NCBI RefSeq assembly: GCF_001988955.1
Contig: NZ_CP014263.1
Coordinates: forward strand, 5,020,501-5,084,500
Source: Spirosoma montaniterrae
Lineage (GTDB): Bacteria; Bacteroidota; Bacteroidia; Cytophagales; Spirosomataceae
Length of the DNA stretch: 64,000 nucleotides
Direction of reading: 5' to 3'
Of this stretch, positions 8,879-18,527 are shown one piece after another; the first letter of the stretch is position 1, and each line of letters opens with the position of its first letter. The notes below the pieces were generated by a model, which had not been told where the DNA came from, made no database searches, and was given only the letters and a program-made list of their open reading frames with translations. The translations under genes were made by a program, and so were the position numbers.

Positions 8879-9808
8879 ATGTATAAGTTAGTTTTAGGTT
8901 TATTGGTTGTGTGGTTGGCAGGTGCGTTGTCGTCATGTAATAAAATTGCCGGAGTCGACCCCAGCACTACCCCCTCCGGTATTTTCATCCGCGACACCAG
9001 CATTCTGAACCGGTACGCGGCCAGTAAAGGGCTGGTGCTGACAACCACAGCGTCGAATCTGCGGTATGTTATTTCGAGCCGGAACCCAACCGGCAAGCAG
9101 GCTGCGCTGGGCGAAGAGCTTGAATTTAACTACGTACTGACCACTCTTACGCGTAAAGGTGGCACAGGGGCCGATTCGCTGGATGTTATTGAAAGACAAG
9201 TTGATACAACGTTCCGCGTGCAGCCGAATTTTTTTCCGTTTACAGATGGGTTGCTTATTTCGGGTCTGCAAGAGGCTATGTTGCTGATGCGTGAAGGCGA
9301 ACGGGCTATATTTTTGATGCCATCGATTATTGGTTTTGGCAGTAGGGCGCAGTTGAATGGAGCTATTCCGCCGAATACGCCCATTCGGTGGGACGTAACG
9401 CTTCGGCGGTCGCGCTCCGAAGATCAGCGAATCCGGGAATATATTACCGCTAACAAACTGGTCGTTACCGACTCTACTACATTATCGGGATTGCGCATCA
9501 TAAAAACACGCGCCAATCCTACCGGCGATTCGTTAAGTGCCAACCGCACCGCTATCTTCAACTATACAGGTCGACAGTTGCGGGCACGGTCGGCGTTTGG
9601 TTTCGACAGCACCGCTACCGGCCTGCGCCGGTTCAACGTACCCGGATTCAATGCCGGTCTTGCCAAACTTCGCGCCGGGGAGCGGGCCTTGCTTATCTTC
9701 CCATCGTCGCTTGGTTTTCAGAATGCCGGTATTGTTGTTAACGGAACATTTCTGGTGCCGCCCGGCACTCCGCTTCTTTACGACGTCGAGGTGACGTCGA
9801 TTCGATAA
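8879..9808 (+). CDS. Lipoprotein with two FKBP-type peptidyl-prolyl isomerase domains
   Basis: This 309-residue protein has a lipoprotein signal (GALSSC, Cys at 20). Two FKBP-like domains follow, recognised by the blocks ISGLQEAMLLMREGERAIFL and NAGLAKLRAGERALLIFPSS with ALGEELEFNY-type strands. FKBPs catalyse proline isomerisation. Some of the aromatic residues that line a standard FKBP pocket are replaced here, so activity is uncertain. The protein is presumably anchored in the envelope facing the periplasm. It is followed after 28 bases by a paralogue of the same architecture. Confidence 0.8.
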   Translation: MYKLVLGLLVVWLAGALSSCNKIAGVDPSTTPSGIFIRDTSILNRYAASKGLVLTTTASNLRYVISSRNPTGKQAALGEELEFNYVLTTLTRKGGTGADSLDVIERQVDTTFRVQPNFFPFTDGLLISGLQEAMLLMREGERAIFLMPSIIGFGSRAQLNGAIPPNTPIRWDVTLRRSRSEDQRIREYITANKLVVTDSTTLSGLRIIKTRANPTGDSLSANRTAIFNYTGRQLRARSAFGFDSTATGLRRFNVPGFNAGLAKLRAGERALLIFPSSLGFQNAGIVVNGTFLVPPGTPLLYDVEVTSIR

Positions 9809-9836
9809 TCAAATTCAATTTTAGTGTATTTAGTGT

Positions 9837-10721
9837 ATGGGTAATCATCGATTTTTTTTGCTTGGCCTGTTGCTGACAGGTGGGTTGGCCTCGTGTAGTC
9901 AGCAAGATGTTGGCATAACGGACGAAGAAATTTTTCAATCGAACAAAGCAGACATTGAGCGGTATGCCAGCAGCAAGGGTTTATCGACAACCGCCACGGC
10001 TTCTGGCCTGTATTATGCTGTAAAACAACCCAGTTCCTCAACTGTTACGCCAGCCGTGGGGCAGGAGGTTGAGTTCACTTATACGCTGTCTGTTCTGTCG
10101 AACAACAACGGCACCGTTACCGACCGCTTTGTCGATTCGGCCTATGCTACGAGACCCCGGTATCTGCATTTAGCCAATGTGAGCAGCGGTTTGTCGGAAG
10201 GTCTGGCCCGGATGCGCGAAGGCGAACAGGCCATTCTATTGTTGCCATCTGTCTATGCCTTTGGGCGCGACGGGGCTGGCAACGGGGTTGTACCGCCCAA
10301 CGCACCCGTGCGAATCGACGTGTTGCTGCGTCGTACCCGAACGGAAGACCAGCAGATAAATGAATATTTGACAGCCAATAACCTGCGGCCAACTGAGGTA
10401 ACGGTTCGAGGAGTTCGTTTCATTAAAACGCTCAGCATCCCCACCGGAGCGGCTCCCTCCAACGGTCAGCGGCTGTCGGTGCGGTATCGGGGGCAGTTAC
10501 TACGTGAGAAATCCGCTTTCGACAGCACCGGCACCGGGCTTTACACAACGACGATTGGTCAGTCGGTGGCTGGCTTCGACGAAGGGTTATCCAAGCTTAG
10601 AGTGGGCGAAAAAGCTACGATCATATTTCCCTCGGCCATGGGATACGGCAGCAGCGGCAGAGGAACTATACCGCCGTATGCCCCAATGCGCTTTGACATT
10701 GAATTGGTATCGGCCCAGTAA
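9837..10721 (+). CDS. Lipoprotein with two FKBP-type domains (tandem paralogue)
   Basis: This 294-residue paralogue of the preceding gene has a lipoprotein signal ending GGLASC, then two FKBP modules (LSEGLARMREGEQAILLLPS and FDEGLSKLRVGEKATIIFPS). The second module ends with the classical YGSSGRGTIPPYAPMRFDIE, closer to canonical FKBPs than anything in its neighbour. The pair clearly arose by tandem duplication; both also share a YASSKGL or YAASKGL phrase after the lipobox. A strong terminator follows at 10728-10760. Confidence 0.8.
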   Translation: MGNHRFFLLGLLLTGGLASCSQQDVGITDEEIFQSNKADIERYASSKGLSTTATASGLYYAVKQPSSSTVTPAVGQEVEFTYTLSVLSNNNGTVTDRFVDSAYATRPRYLHLANVSSGLSEGLARMREGEQAILLLPSVYAFGRDGAGNGVVPPNAPVRIDVLLRRTRTEDQQINEYLTANNLRPTEVTVRGVRFIKTLSIPTGAAPSNGQRLSVRYRGQLLREKSAFDSTGTGLYTTTIGQSVAGFDEGLSKLRVGEKATIIFPSAMGYGSSGRGTIPPYAPMRFDIELVSAQ

Positions 10722-10727
10722 TTTTGT

Positions 10728-10760
10728 AGCCTGATCGGGCTAATCCGGTCAGGCTTTTTC
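10728..10760 (+). terminator. Rho-independent terminator after the FKBP pair
   Basis: AGCCTGATCGG (10728-10738) pairs with CCGGTCAGGCT (10745-10755), including one G-T pair, and is followed by a T run ending at 10759. The next start codon follows directly at 10761, so the downstream gene either depends on read-through or has a promoter inside this short gap. Confidence 0.7.
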
Positions 10761-11567
10761 ATGAAAATTCAGCAGACGCTGCAACACGGCCCGGTGCGGG
10801 GCTTTCGATTTGGCTACTCGCCTACGCGGCTAATGCGGCCCGTGCCGGTCTGGTGCTATTACCTCAACGGGCTGCTAATCGACACAGCGCAACGGAATAT
10901 GCAGCGCGACGTATTGCGCACGTTTGCCCGCTACCAAATTGGTCAGATTGCGCTGACGCACTTTCACGAAGATCACTCGGGTAATGCGGCTGCGCTGCGT
11001 GGGCAACATAACTGCCCCGTGCTGGCCGGGCCACTCACCGCCGAACGCATTGCCACCACGTTTCCGCTGCTGCCCTATGAGCGTTTCTGGTTCGGGCAGA
11101 TCGAACCATGTCCCGGCGCATTGCCACTGCCCAATTTGCTTACAGCAGGCCCGTATACGCTCCGCCCAATTGCAACGCTCGGCCACTCAGACGATCATTA
11201 CGTATTTCTGGAAGAGCGCGAAGGCTGGCTCTTTGCCGGTGATTTTTACATAGGTAATCTGAAAGTCTTTCGGCGTGGTGAGAATATTCATCAGATGATA
11301 GCTGCCACGCGGCACCTGCTCACCTATGATTTCGATACGGTTTTTTGCGGACACAATCCCGTACTGACGGGCGGACGTCGGGCTGTTGAACGTAAACTTC
11401 ACTACCTCGAAACGCTGGTCGAACGTGTGCAGGACGCTCATCGGCGTGGTGTGCGTGGGCAGGCGCTGGTGCGGGCAGCAGGCTTGCAGGAGCAATGGTG
11501 GCTTCGGGCATTTACGACGAATGATGTTAGTTCTATGTATATAATAGAGTCGATACTAATGCGTTGA
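10761..11567 (+). CDS. Metallo-beta-lactamase-fold hydrolase, glyoxalase II-like
   Basis: This 268-residue protein has the complete MBL metal site: THFHEDHSG (His67, His69, Asp71, His72), HSDDHYVF, FAGDFYIG and FCGHNPV. The helical C-terminal part, with a mixed Trp-rich end, resembles the glyoxalase II-like or quorum-quenching-like branch. No signal peptide is visible, so it should be cytoplasmic. I infer a zinc hydrolase of unknown substrate. The start codon directly follows the terminator of the FKBP pair. Confidence 0.75.
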   Translation: MKIQQTLQHGPVRGFRFGYSPTRLMRPVPVWCYYLNGLLIDTAQRNMQRDVLRTFARYQIGQIALTHFHEDHSGNAAALRGQHNCPVLAGPLTAERIATTFPLLPYERFWFGQIEPCPGALPLPNLLTAGPYTLRPIATLGHSDDHYVFLEEREGWLFAGDFYIGNLKVFRRGENIHQMIAATRHLLTYDFDTVFCGHNPVLTGGRRAVERKLHYLETLVERVQDAHRRGVRGQALVRAAGLQEQWWLRAFTTNDVSSMYIIESILMR

Positions 11568-11678
11568 TCGCCAAATAGATTATGTGGTAGTTTAAGGAAA
11601 GTTTAGAATATAAAAGCGATTTTGACCGTTTTATATACAATTCATTCTATTTTTACTCGAAAAATCGATTACTAACCT

Positions 11679-14477
11679 ATGAGAAAATTATTTACACTAC
11701 GCCTTGTTGGAATAAACGTGGCCTGCTGGTTACTGGCAGCCACTACCGTTCTGGCTCAGGGCGTTCGGGGCCGCGTTATAGACGGGGCTACCAGGTCGGC
11801 TATTCCGGGGGCAACCATCGTTGTCATGAATACCTCGGTTGGGGCGACCGCTGATGCAAATGGAGATTACTCGCTGAAGTTAGACCCCGGAAATTACACG
11901 CTTCGGGTAAGCTTTGTGGGGTATCAAACGGCCAGTGTACCCGTAACGGTTTCGTCTGGCGAGCCTGTTGTAGCCAATGTAACATTGAGCGATGCAGCCG
12001 AAAGTCTCGGAGAGGTTGTTGTGATTGGGTCACGTTCAACACAGGTGCGTACCAGTGTTGAGACAGTAGCCCCCGTCGACATTATTCAGTCGCGTGATTT
12101 GGTTGCAACCGGGCAGGTCGACATTACGCAGCAGTTGAATTTCGTGGCTCCATCGTTTAATTCGTCGCGTCAGACAGTTGCCGATGGTACAGACCACATT
12201 GACCCGGCCACTATTCGGGGACTCGGCCCCGACCAGGTGCTGGTGTTGCTAAACGGCAAAAGACGCCATAATCAGGCACTTATCAACGTAAACGGAACCA
12301 TCGGGCGCGGCTCTGTCGGAACAGACATGAATGCTATCCCGTCGGCGGCTGTTGAGCGCATCGAAGTATTGCGCGACGGGGCTGCATCACAATACGGTTC
12401 TGATGCCATTGCGGGTGTTATTAACCTGCGTCTGAAAGAACGTCCGGGCACCAGTGTGATTGCTCAGGTGGGGCAGCAATACAAGGGCGATGGACAAGTG
12501 GCGCAGATTGGCGTGAACCACGGCATTAAGATTGGGCAAAAAGGCGGGTTTCTAAGCCTTACCGGCGAATTCCGCCATCGCGGAGCCACTAAACGCGCAG
12601 GCGATTACAACGGTCCGGTATACGTAAACTGGAACGTAGCCCGTGCCACAGGTGAAACAGATGCGGCTTACATTGCCCGTCGGCAGGGCTTGTACGACCA
12701 GGATCAGACCCGTATCCGGGCTAACAATTTCGATTTGTCGGACAACATGCTGATTGGCAACTCGCAGGTCGATAACATTGGTGGTTTTCTGAATGCCCGA
12801 CTGCCCATAACCGCCAAAACGTCGTTCTACGCTACGGGGGGTATCAACTACCGGAATGGTAAAGCGGCTGGCTTTTATCGGTATCCATTTCAAACGTCGC
12901 AGGTTATTACCGCACTGTATCCCAATGGTTTTTTGCCGAATATCGAATCAAAAATCAACGATCAGTCGCTGCTTGCTGGTGTTAGTGGCGAGTCGAAAGG
13001 CTACCGTTGGGATATTAGCAATGTGTATGGGGGCAATAGCTTCCGTTTCGACGTAACGAACTCGAACAACGCGTCGCAGTTTGCGCAGGGAGCCAACGCG
13101 CAGACTAATTTCTATGCGGGTACGCTCAGCTTCTATCAGAACACAGCCAACGCCAGCGTTGCCAAAGATTACGGCTCGTCGGTAGGGCTTAAATCGTTTA
13201 ACGTGGCGGTTGGGGCCGAGTATCGGATGGACTTTTACCGGATTCGGAACGGCGAAGAAGCCTCGTATCGCAACTTCGACCCCGCATCAGGCCGGGCCGG
13301 TGGTGCCCAGGTATTTCCGGGGTTTCAGCCAGCAAACGCGGTTAATGCCAGCCGAAACGTAGTGGGTGCGTACATCGATATTGAAACAGACCTGAGCGAG
13401 CGGCTACTCGTGAATACGGCAGCCCGCTACGAAAATTACAGCGATTTTGGTGGTAATCTGGCCGCAAAATTAGCCGCTCGTTATAAGTTCACCGACGCAT
13501 TTTCCCTGCGTGGTGCGATAAGCAATGGGTTTCGGGCACCGAGCCTGCACCAACGGCAGTTTAGCGCGATCAGTACCGTTTTTGTGTCAACAGGTCAGGG
13601 ACTCGAACCGCGTCAGACAGGTACATTCCGCAACGATAGCCCCATTGCCCAGGCTTTTGGCGTACCATCGCTCACGGCTGAACGCTCAGTCAATTACAGT
13701 GTTGGCGTTACGTCGCAACCACTTAGTAATCTGAGCATTACAATTGATACCTATCAGATTGACATTCGCGACCGGATTATTTACAGCAACCAGTTTACGC
13801 GCGGCACCAGTGGGGCCGGGCTAATTGTGGCTAACATCCTCAACGCGGCTGGGCAACAGGAGGTAAATGCGGCCCAGTTCTTCGCTAATGCGGTAAACAC
13901 CCGTACCCGTGGCATCGACATCGTAGTTGCTACCAGCCCGCGTCTGAACAAAGGAACGCTCGACCTGACTTTTGCGGCTAACTTCAACGAAACACGGCTT
14001 ACAGGCGACATTAAACGGCCCGCCAATTTACCAAACGACGCCGTGTTTGGTAACTTTTTGTTCAACAGACAGGATAGTGCCCGCCTGACGCTTGCACAAC
14101 CCAAAAGCAAAATAGCCTTCACCGCCAATTACCGGCTAAATAAATTCGGAGCGGTGCTGCGCCTGACCCGATTCGGCGAGGTAGCTACCTACGACCCGGC
14201 AAATCCATTGCTCGACGAGTTCTTTAGCCCCAAACTGGTAACAGACTTCAGCGTTTCGTATCGGGTATTCAAGAACCTCACGGCTACACTTGGTGCTAAT
14301 AATATTTTGGACGTATATCCCGACAAACTACAAAAAACGGCCCAGCCAACACCATCGCGTTTTGGTTCGGCAGTGCTCGACAATTCATCGTTCGGACGGT
14401 TTGTCTATAGCCGGAACGCCACTCAGTTTGGATTCAACGGGGGTTACTATTTCCTGAATTTATCGGCAAGTTTCTGA
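11679..14477 (+). CDS. TonB-dependent outer-membrane receptor
   Basis: This 932-residue receptor has a signal peptide (TTVLAQ), a CarboxypepD_reg-like domain (about residues 28-110, GRVIDGATRSAIPGATIVV ... ISFVGYQ-type motif), a plug domain (IRGLGPDQVLVLLNGKRRH, then VERIEVLRDGAASQYGSDA) and a 22-stranded barrel ending in an aromatic strand (YYFLNLSASF). Such receptors import substrates with energy from TonB-ExbBD. No SusD partner follows, so this is not a polysaccharide-utilisation pair. The barrel and plug more resemble receptors for small ligands, but the substrate cannot be read from sequence. It has a 110-base AT-rich leader and a strong 3' terminator. Confidence 0.9.
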   Translation: MRKLFTLRLVGINVACWLLAATTVLAQGVRGRVIDGATRSAIPGATIVVMNTSVGATADANGDYSLKLDPGNYTLRVSFVGYQTASVPVTVSSGEPVVANVTLSDAAESLGEVVVIGSRSTQVRTSVETVAPVDIIQSRDLVATGQVDITQQLNFVAPSFNSSRQTVADGTDHIDPATIRGLGPDQVLVLLNGKRRHNQALINVNGTIGRGSVGTDMNAIPSAAVERIEVLRDGAASQYGSDAIAGVINLRLKERPGTSVIAQVGQQYKGDGQVAQIGVNHGIKIGQKGGFLSLTGEFRHRGATKRAGDYNGPVYVNWNVARATGETDAAYIARRQGLYDQDQTRIRANNFDLSDNMLIGNSQVDNIGGFLNARLPITAKTSFYATGGINYRNGKAAGFYRYPFQTSQVITALYPNGFLPNIESKINDQSLLAGVSGESKGYRWDISNVYGGNSFRFDVTNSNNASQFAQGANAQTNFYAGTLSFYQNTANASVAKDYGSSVGLKSFNVAVGAEYRMDFYRIRNGEEASYRNFDPASGRAGGAQVFPGFQPANAVNASRNVVGAYIDIETDLSERLLVNTAARYENYSDFGGNLAAKLAARYKFTDAFSLRGAISNGFRAPSLHQRQFSAISTVFVSTGQGLEPRQTGTFRNDSPIAQAFGVPSLTAERSVNYSVGVTSQPLSNLSITIDTYQIDIRDRIIYSNQFTRGTSGAGLIVANILNAAGQQEVNAAQFFANAVNTRTRGIDIVVATSPRLNKGTLDLTFAANFNETRLTGDIKRPANLPNDAVFGNFLFNRQDSARLTLAQPKSKIAFTANYRLNKFGAVLRLTRFGEVATYDPANPLLDEFFSPKLVTDFSVSYRVFKNLTATLGANNILDVYPDKLQKTAQPTPSRFGSAVLDNSSFGRFVYSRNATQFGFNGGYYFLNLSASF

Positions 14478-14488
14478 TAAACGCAGCT

Positions 14489-14528
14489 ACGAAAAAGCCT
14501 GCTAACATTAGTTGGCAGGCTTTTTCGT
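14489..14528. terminator. Bidirectional terminator
   Basis: ACGAAAAAGCCTGC (14489-14502) and GCAGGCTTTTTCGT (14515-14528) form a perfect 14-bp stem, giving a T run on either strand. It lies between the convergent TonB receptor and SDR genes. Confidence 0.8.
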
Positions 14529-14550
14529 GACTCTTCGGTTAGAAATATCA

Positions 14551-15330
14551 TTACTTCGGGGCCATCCGAATTGCACCGTCGAGCCGGATAACTTCGCCGT
14601 TGAGCATTGGGTTTTCCAGAATACTCTTTACCAGCAAGGCGTACTCAGCCGGTCGGCCCAGCCGCGACGGAAACGGCACCTGCTGACCGAGCGAGATGCG
14701 GGCTTCTTCGGGAAGGCCCATCAGGAGGGGCGTTTCAAACAGGCCGGGTGCAATGGTCATCACCCGAATACCCGACCGGGCCAGGTCGCGGGCAATAGGA
14801 AGCGTCATGCCGACAATGCCGCCTTTCGAAGCCGAATAAGCTGCCTGACCCATCTGCCCGTCGTAGGCTGCTACCGAGGCCGTGTTGATCAGCACGCCCC
14901 GTTCACCCTCCTGGTTAGGCTGGTTTTGCTCCATTGCCAGAGCCGACAACCGAATAACGTTGAATGTGCCGATAAGATTGATGGCGATGGTTTTTTGAAA
15001 AGCCGACAGCGAGTGCGCACCATACACGCCATCAACTTTGCCAATCGTTTTGCGGGCCTCGGCAATACCAGCACAGTTGACGTTGATGTGCAACCCACCG
15101 AACGTCTCAACGGCCAGATTGACAGCCGCCTGCACGTCGGTTTCGCTGGTGACGTCGGTTTTCTGAAACCGTACCGACTCTCCAAGTGCTGCGGCTAACG
15201 CCTGACCGCGTTCTTCGTTCAAATCAGCGATGATAACATTGGCACCGTGTTGCGCCAGCATGTTGACGGTGGCCTCGCCCAGCCCCGATGCACCTCCCGT
15301 AACGAGGGCCGTAGAATTCTGTAGGTTCAT
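14551..15330 (-). CDS. SDR oxidoreductase, 3-hydroxyacyl-CoA dehydrogenase type II-like
   Basis: This 259-residue short-chain dehydrogenase has the nucleotide motif TGGASGLG (residues 11-18), the NCAG strand, [20 protein letters not shown] with the active-site Ser and Tyr, and YSASKGG. The late [10 protein letters not shown] block and the Gly-Pro-poor C terminus resemble the HSD10/HADH2 group, which oxidises 3-hydroxyacyl-CoA with NAD+. I use the ATG at 15330; the frame extends to a TTG at 15348, but the SDR fold begins at the ATG. A role in fatty-acid or branched-chain amino-acid breakdown is plausible but rests on family resemblance. Confidence 0.85.
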   Translation of the reverse strand: MNLQNSTALVTGGASGLGEATVNMLAQHGANVIIADLNEERGQALAAALGESVRFQKTDVTSETDVQAAVNLAVETFGGLHINVNCAGIAEARKTIGKVDGVYGAHSLSAFQKTIAINLIGTFNVIRLSALAMEQNQPNQEGERGVLINTASVAAYDGQMGQAAYSASKGGIVGMTLPIARDLARSGIRVMTIAPGLFETPLLMGLPEEARISLGQQVPFPSRLGRPAEYALLVKSILENPMLNGEVIRLDGAIRMAPK

Positions 15331-15367
15331 ATCTTTTGTCAGGCTCAAACGCCATTCGGCAAAAAAG

Positions 15368-17389
15368 CTATCTTAGAGGTACAAACAACACGGCATCGGC
15401 CACAACTACGCCCGACGTGCCTTCATTGCTTAGCTCAAGATACGGCTTTCCAGTCGTGAGCGTGTGTTCGCCGAGGTTAATCCAGTCGCCGGTATGCTGT
15501 TGCTGGTCAAGCGTGATTTTTTGAACGGCTTTGCCCGTGTTGAGCCGCACGGTTATGTTATTGGCTTTATCGCGGTCCCGCGTTCCGGTTTGCGACCCGT
15601 GCTCGTCAGGATTGCCGCCCCCGCCTACCCGGTTAGGGTTGTAAACGTATACTATGTAACGGCCCGGTCGGTTATCTGGCAGCAGAAACCGTACCGACAT
15701 GGGTTCTTTGGCCGGTTCGGCAACCAGCATCGACGTGCCATATTTGCCGCCATTGGTTTCCCGCAGCCAGTTGCCTTGCCGAACTACCCGCTGTGCGTCG
15801 TCATTATCGATTAGAATTTCGGGCTTCGCGCCATTCAGGAGCGGATTTTGCGCCAGTTGGTTTTGCAGTTTTTTTACGTCGATGTCCTGCACGGCTTTGT
15901 TTTCATCGATAGCCTGACACGCAGCTAAGGCCGACGACTGGGCCAGCACCATAAACACGGGTTCCATCCGAATGGAACCATAAGCTATGTGAGTGGCCGA
16001 CAAGCAAACGGGCACCAGCAGATTTTGAATGCTGCCACGCTTTGGCACCAACGCCCGGTAGCTGACGGGGTAAGGCGGAAAGCCACCCACCTGCACGTCG
16101 CCCTCGTTCTTAACCATAGCCTGCCCATCTTTTTCGACGATAAGCCGCTGACAATTGTGTGAATCCATTGTATAAGCCGCCATACCAACGCCATCGGTCA
16201 CGGTTGTTTTGCCTTCGCAGTTGGCCTGCGTCATCACATAATCGCCCACCATGCGCCGGGCTTCGCGGATATACAACTGGTGCGAGAAATTACCGTTGTC
16301 GGTATATTCATCTTTTGGATAGCCCCAGTTCAGCATTTCGTCGCGCAGATGTTTGGGTACGCGCGGGTCATGACCGATGAAATAAAACAACCCCTTCGTG
16401 TACTCTTCGTGGTCGCGGATTATTTCGGTTCGGCGTTCGTAACTGGCGTTTGGATAGTCGAAGTTAGCTCCGATCATGTCTGTCGAAAAGCCTCCGCAGT
16501 TGTTAATGTCCGTTTTGCGGTTGGGCATTATCACGAAGTGCATCAGGTTCCAGGTCAGTTCTTTCGGCTCGTGCTTCTGAATCTGCCGAAGCAGCAACGT
16601 ATATTTGGTGGAGTCGTAACCAGCCGGGCGGGTAATCGGAATCCGGTTGGCGGGGTTGTCGGTCAGGCACATGCGGTAGTTGTATGCCTGTACTGAGGCA
16701 TCGCCCGTACCATTGGGTTGCAGTTTGGCCGAACTAATGCCGTAGAGCAGACCGCTTTCGGGCTTGCCGGGAACAACATACGGATCAACACCGTCGGGAA
16801 ACTGATGTTTGTCTAAAAGCTGAACGCCATTCCAGGTTTCGCCGTATTGGCTGTTGGCTTCGCGCCCAACCGTAAACGCTACGTCTGCCTGCGCCATCAG
16901 ATCGCCTTCATACGAACAGTCGATAAACTGTTTGGCCCGAATCAGACCGCCATTATCGGGTTTTGGGCTGGTTTTTTGCAGAAACAGCCCCACAATTCGG
17001 TTGCCTTTTTTCTCGACGCCAGCCGCCCGGTGGTTATACAGTACAGTTATATTGGCTTCGGTAACGTATTGATTGAAAATCTGTTCGGCTACGTGCGGCT
17101 CAAACGTCCACTGCTCAAACTTGCCGTAATGCCTGCCGATACGGCGGTAAAAATCCCGTGCCAGCCCCGTAATTGCGAACTTATTGCCAATGTCGGTGGC
17201 ACCCAGCCCGCCCGAACTAAGCCCGCCGAGGTGGCGTCCCGGCTCGATCAGCACCACTGATTTGCCCGCTTTTTTGGCTGCATAAGCCGCCATGACACCC
17301 GCCGAAGTGCCGCCGTACACGCAAACGTCTACCTGCGCTGGCTGAGCGAGGAGCGAGAAGGGAAGAAGGAATAGGAAAAGTGTTCTCAT
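15368..17389 (-). CDS. Exported FAD-dependent oxidoreductase
   Basis: This 673-residue protein has a short signal peptide (LLPFSLLAQ). An FAD-binding Rossmann motif follows ([20 protein letters not shown], then [10 protein letters not shown]). The FAD_oxidored family core runs to about residue 530, including [11 protein letters not shown] and [14 protein letters not shown]-terminal beta-rich domain ([24 protein letters not shown]) resembles carbohydrate-binding or golvesin-like modules. Its start overlaps the stop of the upstream phosphatase gene by four bases (ATGA), so translation is probably coupled. Substrate unknown; homologues often sit in sugar-utilisation contexts. Confidence 0.8.
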   Translation of the reverse strand: MRTLFLFLLPFSLLAQPAQVDVCVYGGTSAGVMAAYAAKKAGKSVVLIEPGRHLGGLSSGGLGATDIGNKFAITGLARDFYRRIGRHYGKFEQWTFEPHVAEQIFNQYVTEANITVLYNHRAAGVEKKGNRIVGLFLQKTSPKPDNGGLIRAKQFIDCSYEGDLMAQADVAFTVGREANSQYGETWNGVQLLDKHQFPDGVDPYVVPGKPESGLLYGISSAKLQPNGTGDASVQAYNYRMCLTDNPANRIPITRPAGYDSTKYTLLLRQIQKHEPKELTWNLMHFVIMPNRKTDINNCGGFSTDMIGANFDYPNASYERRTEIIRDHEEYTKGLFYFIGHDPRVPKHLRDEMLNWGYPKDEYTDNGNFSHQLYIREARRMVGDYVMTQANCEGKTTVTDGVGMAAYTMDSHNCQRLIVEKDGQAMVKNEGDVQVGGFPPYPVSYRALVPKRGSIQNLLVPVCLSATHIAYGSIRMEPVFMVLAQSSALAACQAIDENKAVQDIDVKKLQNQLAQNPLLNGAKPEILIDNDDAQRVVRQGNWLRETNGGKYGTSMLVAEPAKEPMSVRFLLPDNRPGRYIVYVYNPNRVGGGGNPDEHGSQTGTRDRDKANNITVRLNTGKAVQKITLDQQQHTGDWINLGEHTLTTGKPYLELSNEGTSGVVVADAVLFVPLR

Positions 17390-18078
17390 AAAATTGCCAT
17401 TAATTCCCGCCAGTGTTGAATATCATACGTTGGCGGGTCGGCCACTAAAGTACCGGAAGGGTTGTAAAATACCGTATCCATCCCCACGCCCTTTGCGCCC
17501 AGAATATCGGCTTCATAGTTGTCGCCAATCATCAGGCTTTCAGAAATGCTGGCTCCGGCAGCTTGCAGGGCATACTCGAACACCAGCGGATCGGGTTTTT
17601 TAGCGTTGGCATTCTCGCTCGTAATCACATTCGTAAAATAATGCGCTATTTCGGCACTGTCCATCTTTACAGCCTGAATTTCAGCAAATCCGTTGGTAAT
17701 GATGTGCAGCGTGTAGCGGCCCTGAAGATGGTCGAGCAACTCCCGCGCCGATTCCAGCAGGTGGGGCTTTCGGGGCAGTAGCCGCAGGTATTCAGCGTTC
17801 AGATCGTGTTGAACGGTTGCTTCGTCGATACCCAGCGAACGGTATACCATCGGGAAGCGGTGTTCGCGAATGTAGCTGTGGGCAATCAGATTTTTGTCAT
17901 AATCGGCCCAGAGTTTTCTGTTGATCGCGATAAAATGACGGCTAAACTCCTCCGCCGACGCAATGCCTACCTCCGTCAGCCGAAATGTCTCGAACAATTC
18001 GGCCAGCGATTCGGCAGAGTTACGGTCAAAATCCCAAAGCGTATGGTCGAGGTCGAAAAAAAGGTGGCGGTACTTCAT
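17386..18078 (-). CDS. yjjG: YjjG-family HAD pyrimidine nucleotidase
   Basis: This 230-residue HAD hydrolase has motif I FFDLDHTLWDF (nucleophile Asp), motif II HIITNGF and motifs III/IV with KKPDPLVFEY and MIGDNYEADI. The helical cap insert after FDLDHTLWDF matches the YjjG group, which dephosphorylates non-canonical pyrimidine nucleotides. It overlaps the downstream FAD oxidoreductase gene by four bases. A long palindrome (18085-18179) lies immediately upstream of its start, so its promoter must lie within or beyond that repeat. Confidence 0.85.
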   Translation of the reverse strand: MKYRHLFFDLDHTLWDFDRNSAESLAELFETFRLTEVGIASAEEFSRHFIAINRKLWADYDKNLIAHSYIREHRFPMVYRSLGIDEATVQHDLNAEYLRLLPRKPHLLESARELLDHLQGRYTLHIITNGFAEIQAVKMDSAEIAHYFTNVITSENANAKKPDPLVFEYALQAAGASISESLMIGDNYEADILGAKGVGMDTVFYNPSGTLVADPPTYDIQHWRELMAIL

Positions 18079-18084
18079 AGAAGA

Positions 18085-18179
18085 GTTGTAGGGTTATAAG
18101 GTTATAGGGTTATAAAGTTGCTCCGCCCGATTAGTTGCGCCCACAACATTACAACCCTATAACCTTACAACTGTATAAC
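18085..18179. repeat. Palindrome of tandem GTTRTARG 8-base units
   Basis: The left arm 18085-18120 consists of four 8-base units close to GTTATAGG plus GTTG. The right arm 18144-18179, reverse-complemented, also consists of four such units plus GTTG, but several units differ between the arms. The arms therefore keep the unit consensus better than they keep perfect pairing. It lies between two minus-strand genes. The same unit builds the perfect palindrome at 50552-50651. Confidence 0.85.
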
Positions 18180-18180
18180 G

Positions 18181-18486
18181 TCAAAAATCGAGTTTAAGCC
18201 GCTCAACGGGCTGATCGTTCACTAAATGACTTTCCACAATTTCGGAAACGTCGTTGAGTTGAACATTACCGTAATAAGTGCCTTCAGGATATACGACAAG
18301 GGTGGGGCCGAAAGCGCAGGCATCGAGGCAACCCGTCCGTTGCGCCCGAATTTCTTTTTGCAGCCCGCGCTGCGTCAGTTCCTGCTTAAACGCTTCTACC
18401 AAAGCCAGACCGTGTTCGGTGCCGCAGCTTTTCTTGGGAGCGTCTTTCTGATTCGTGCAAATGAAAACGTGCTTTTTAAACTTCAT
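18181..18486 (-). CDS. Thioredoxin-like [2Fe-2S] ferredoxin
   Basis: This 101-residue protein has the cysteine pattern of thioredoxin-fold [2Fe-2S] ferredoxins: ICTNQKDAPKKSC (Cys10, Cys21) and TGCLDACAFGP (Cys53, Cys57), followed by VVYPEGTYYGNV. It would carry electrons in the cytoplasm; the partner is unknown. I place the start at the ATG at 18486. The open frame continues 43 codons upstream, but that extension lacks family similarity and overlaps the methyltransferase gene region. The stop codon lies two bases beyond the 8-mer palindrome. Confidence 0.85.
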   Translation of the reverse strand: MKFKKHVFICTNQKDAPKKSCGTEHGLALVEAFKQELTQRGLQKEIRAQRTGCLDACAFGPTLVVYPEGTYYGNVQLNDVSEIVESHLVNDQPVERLKLDF

Positions 18487-18527
18487 GAGGGTGTTGTATT
18501 CGTTTGATAGCCAAAGATACACAGCAT

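Noticed and set aside
11679..14477. Polysaccharide-utilisation locus anchor
   Set aside because: There is no SusD-type lipoprotein or glycoside hydrolase next to the TonB receptor.
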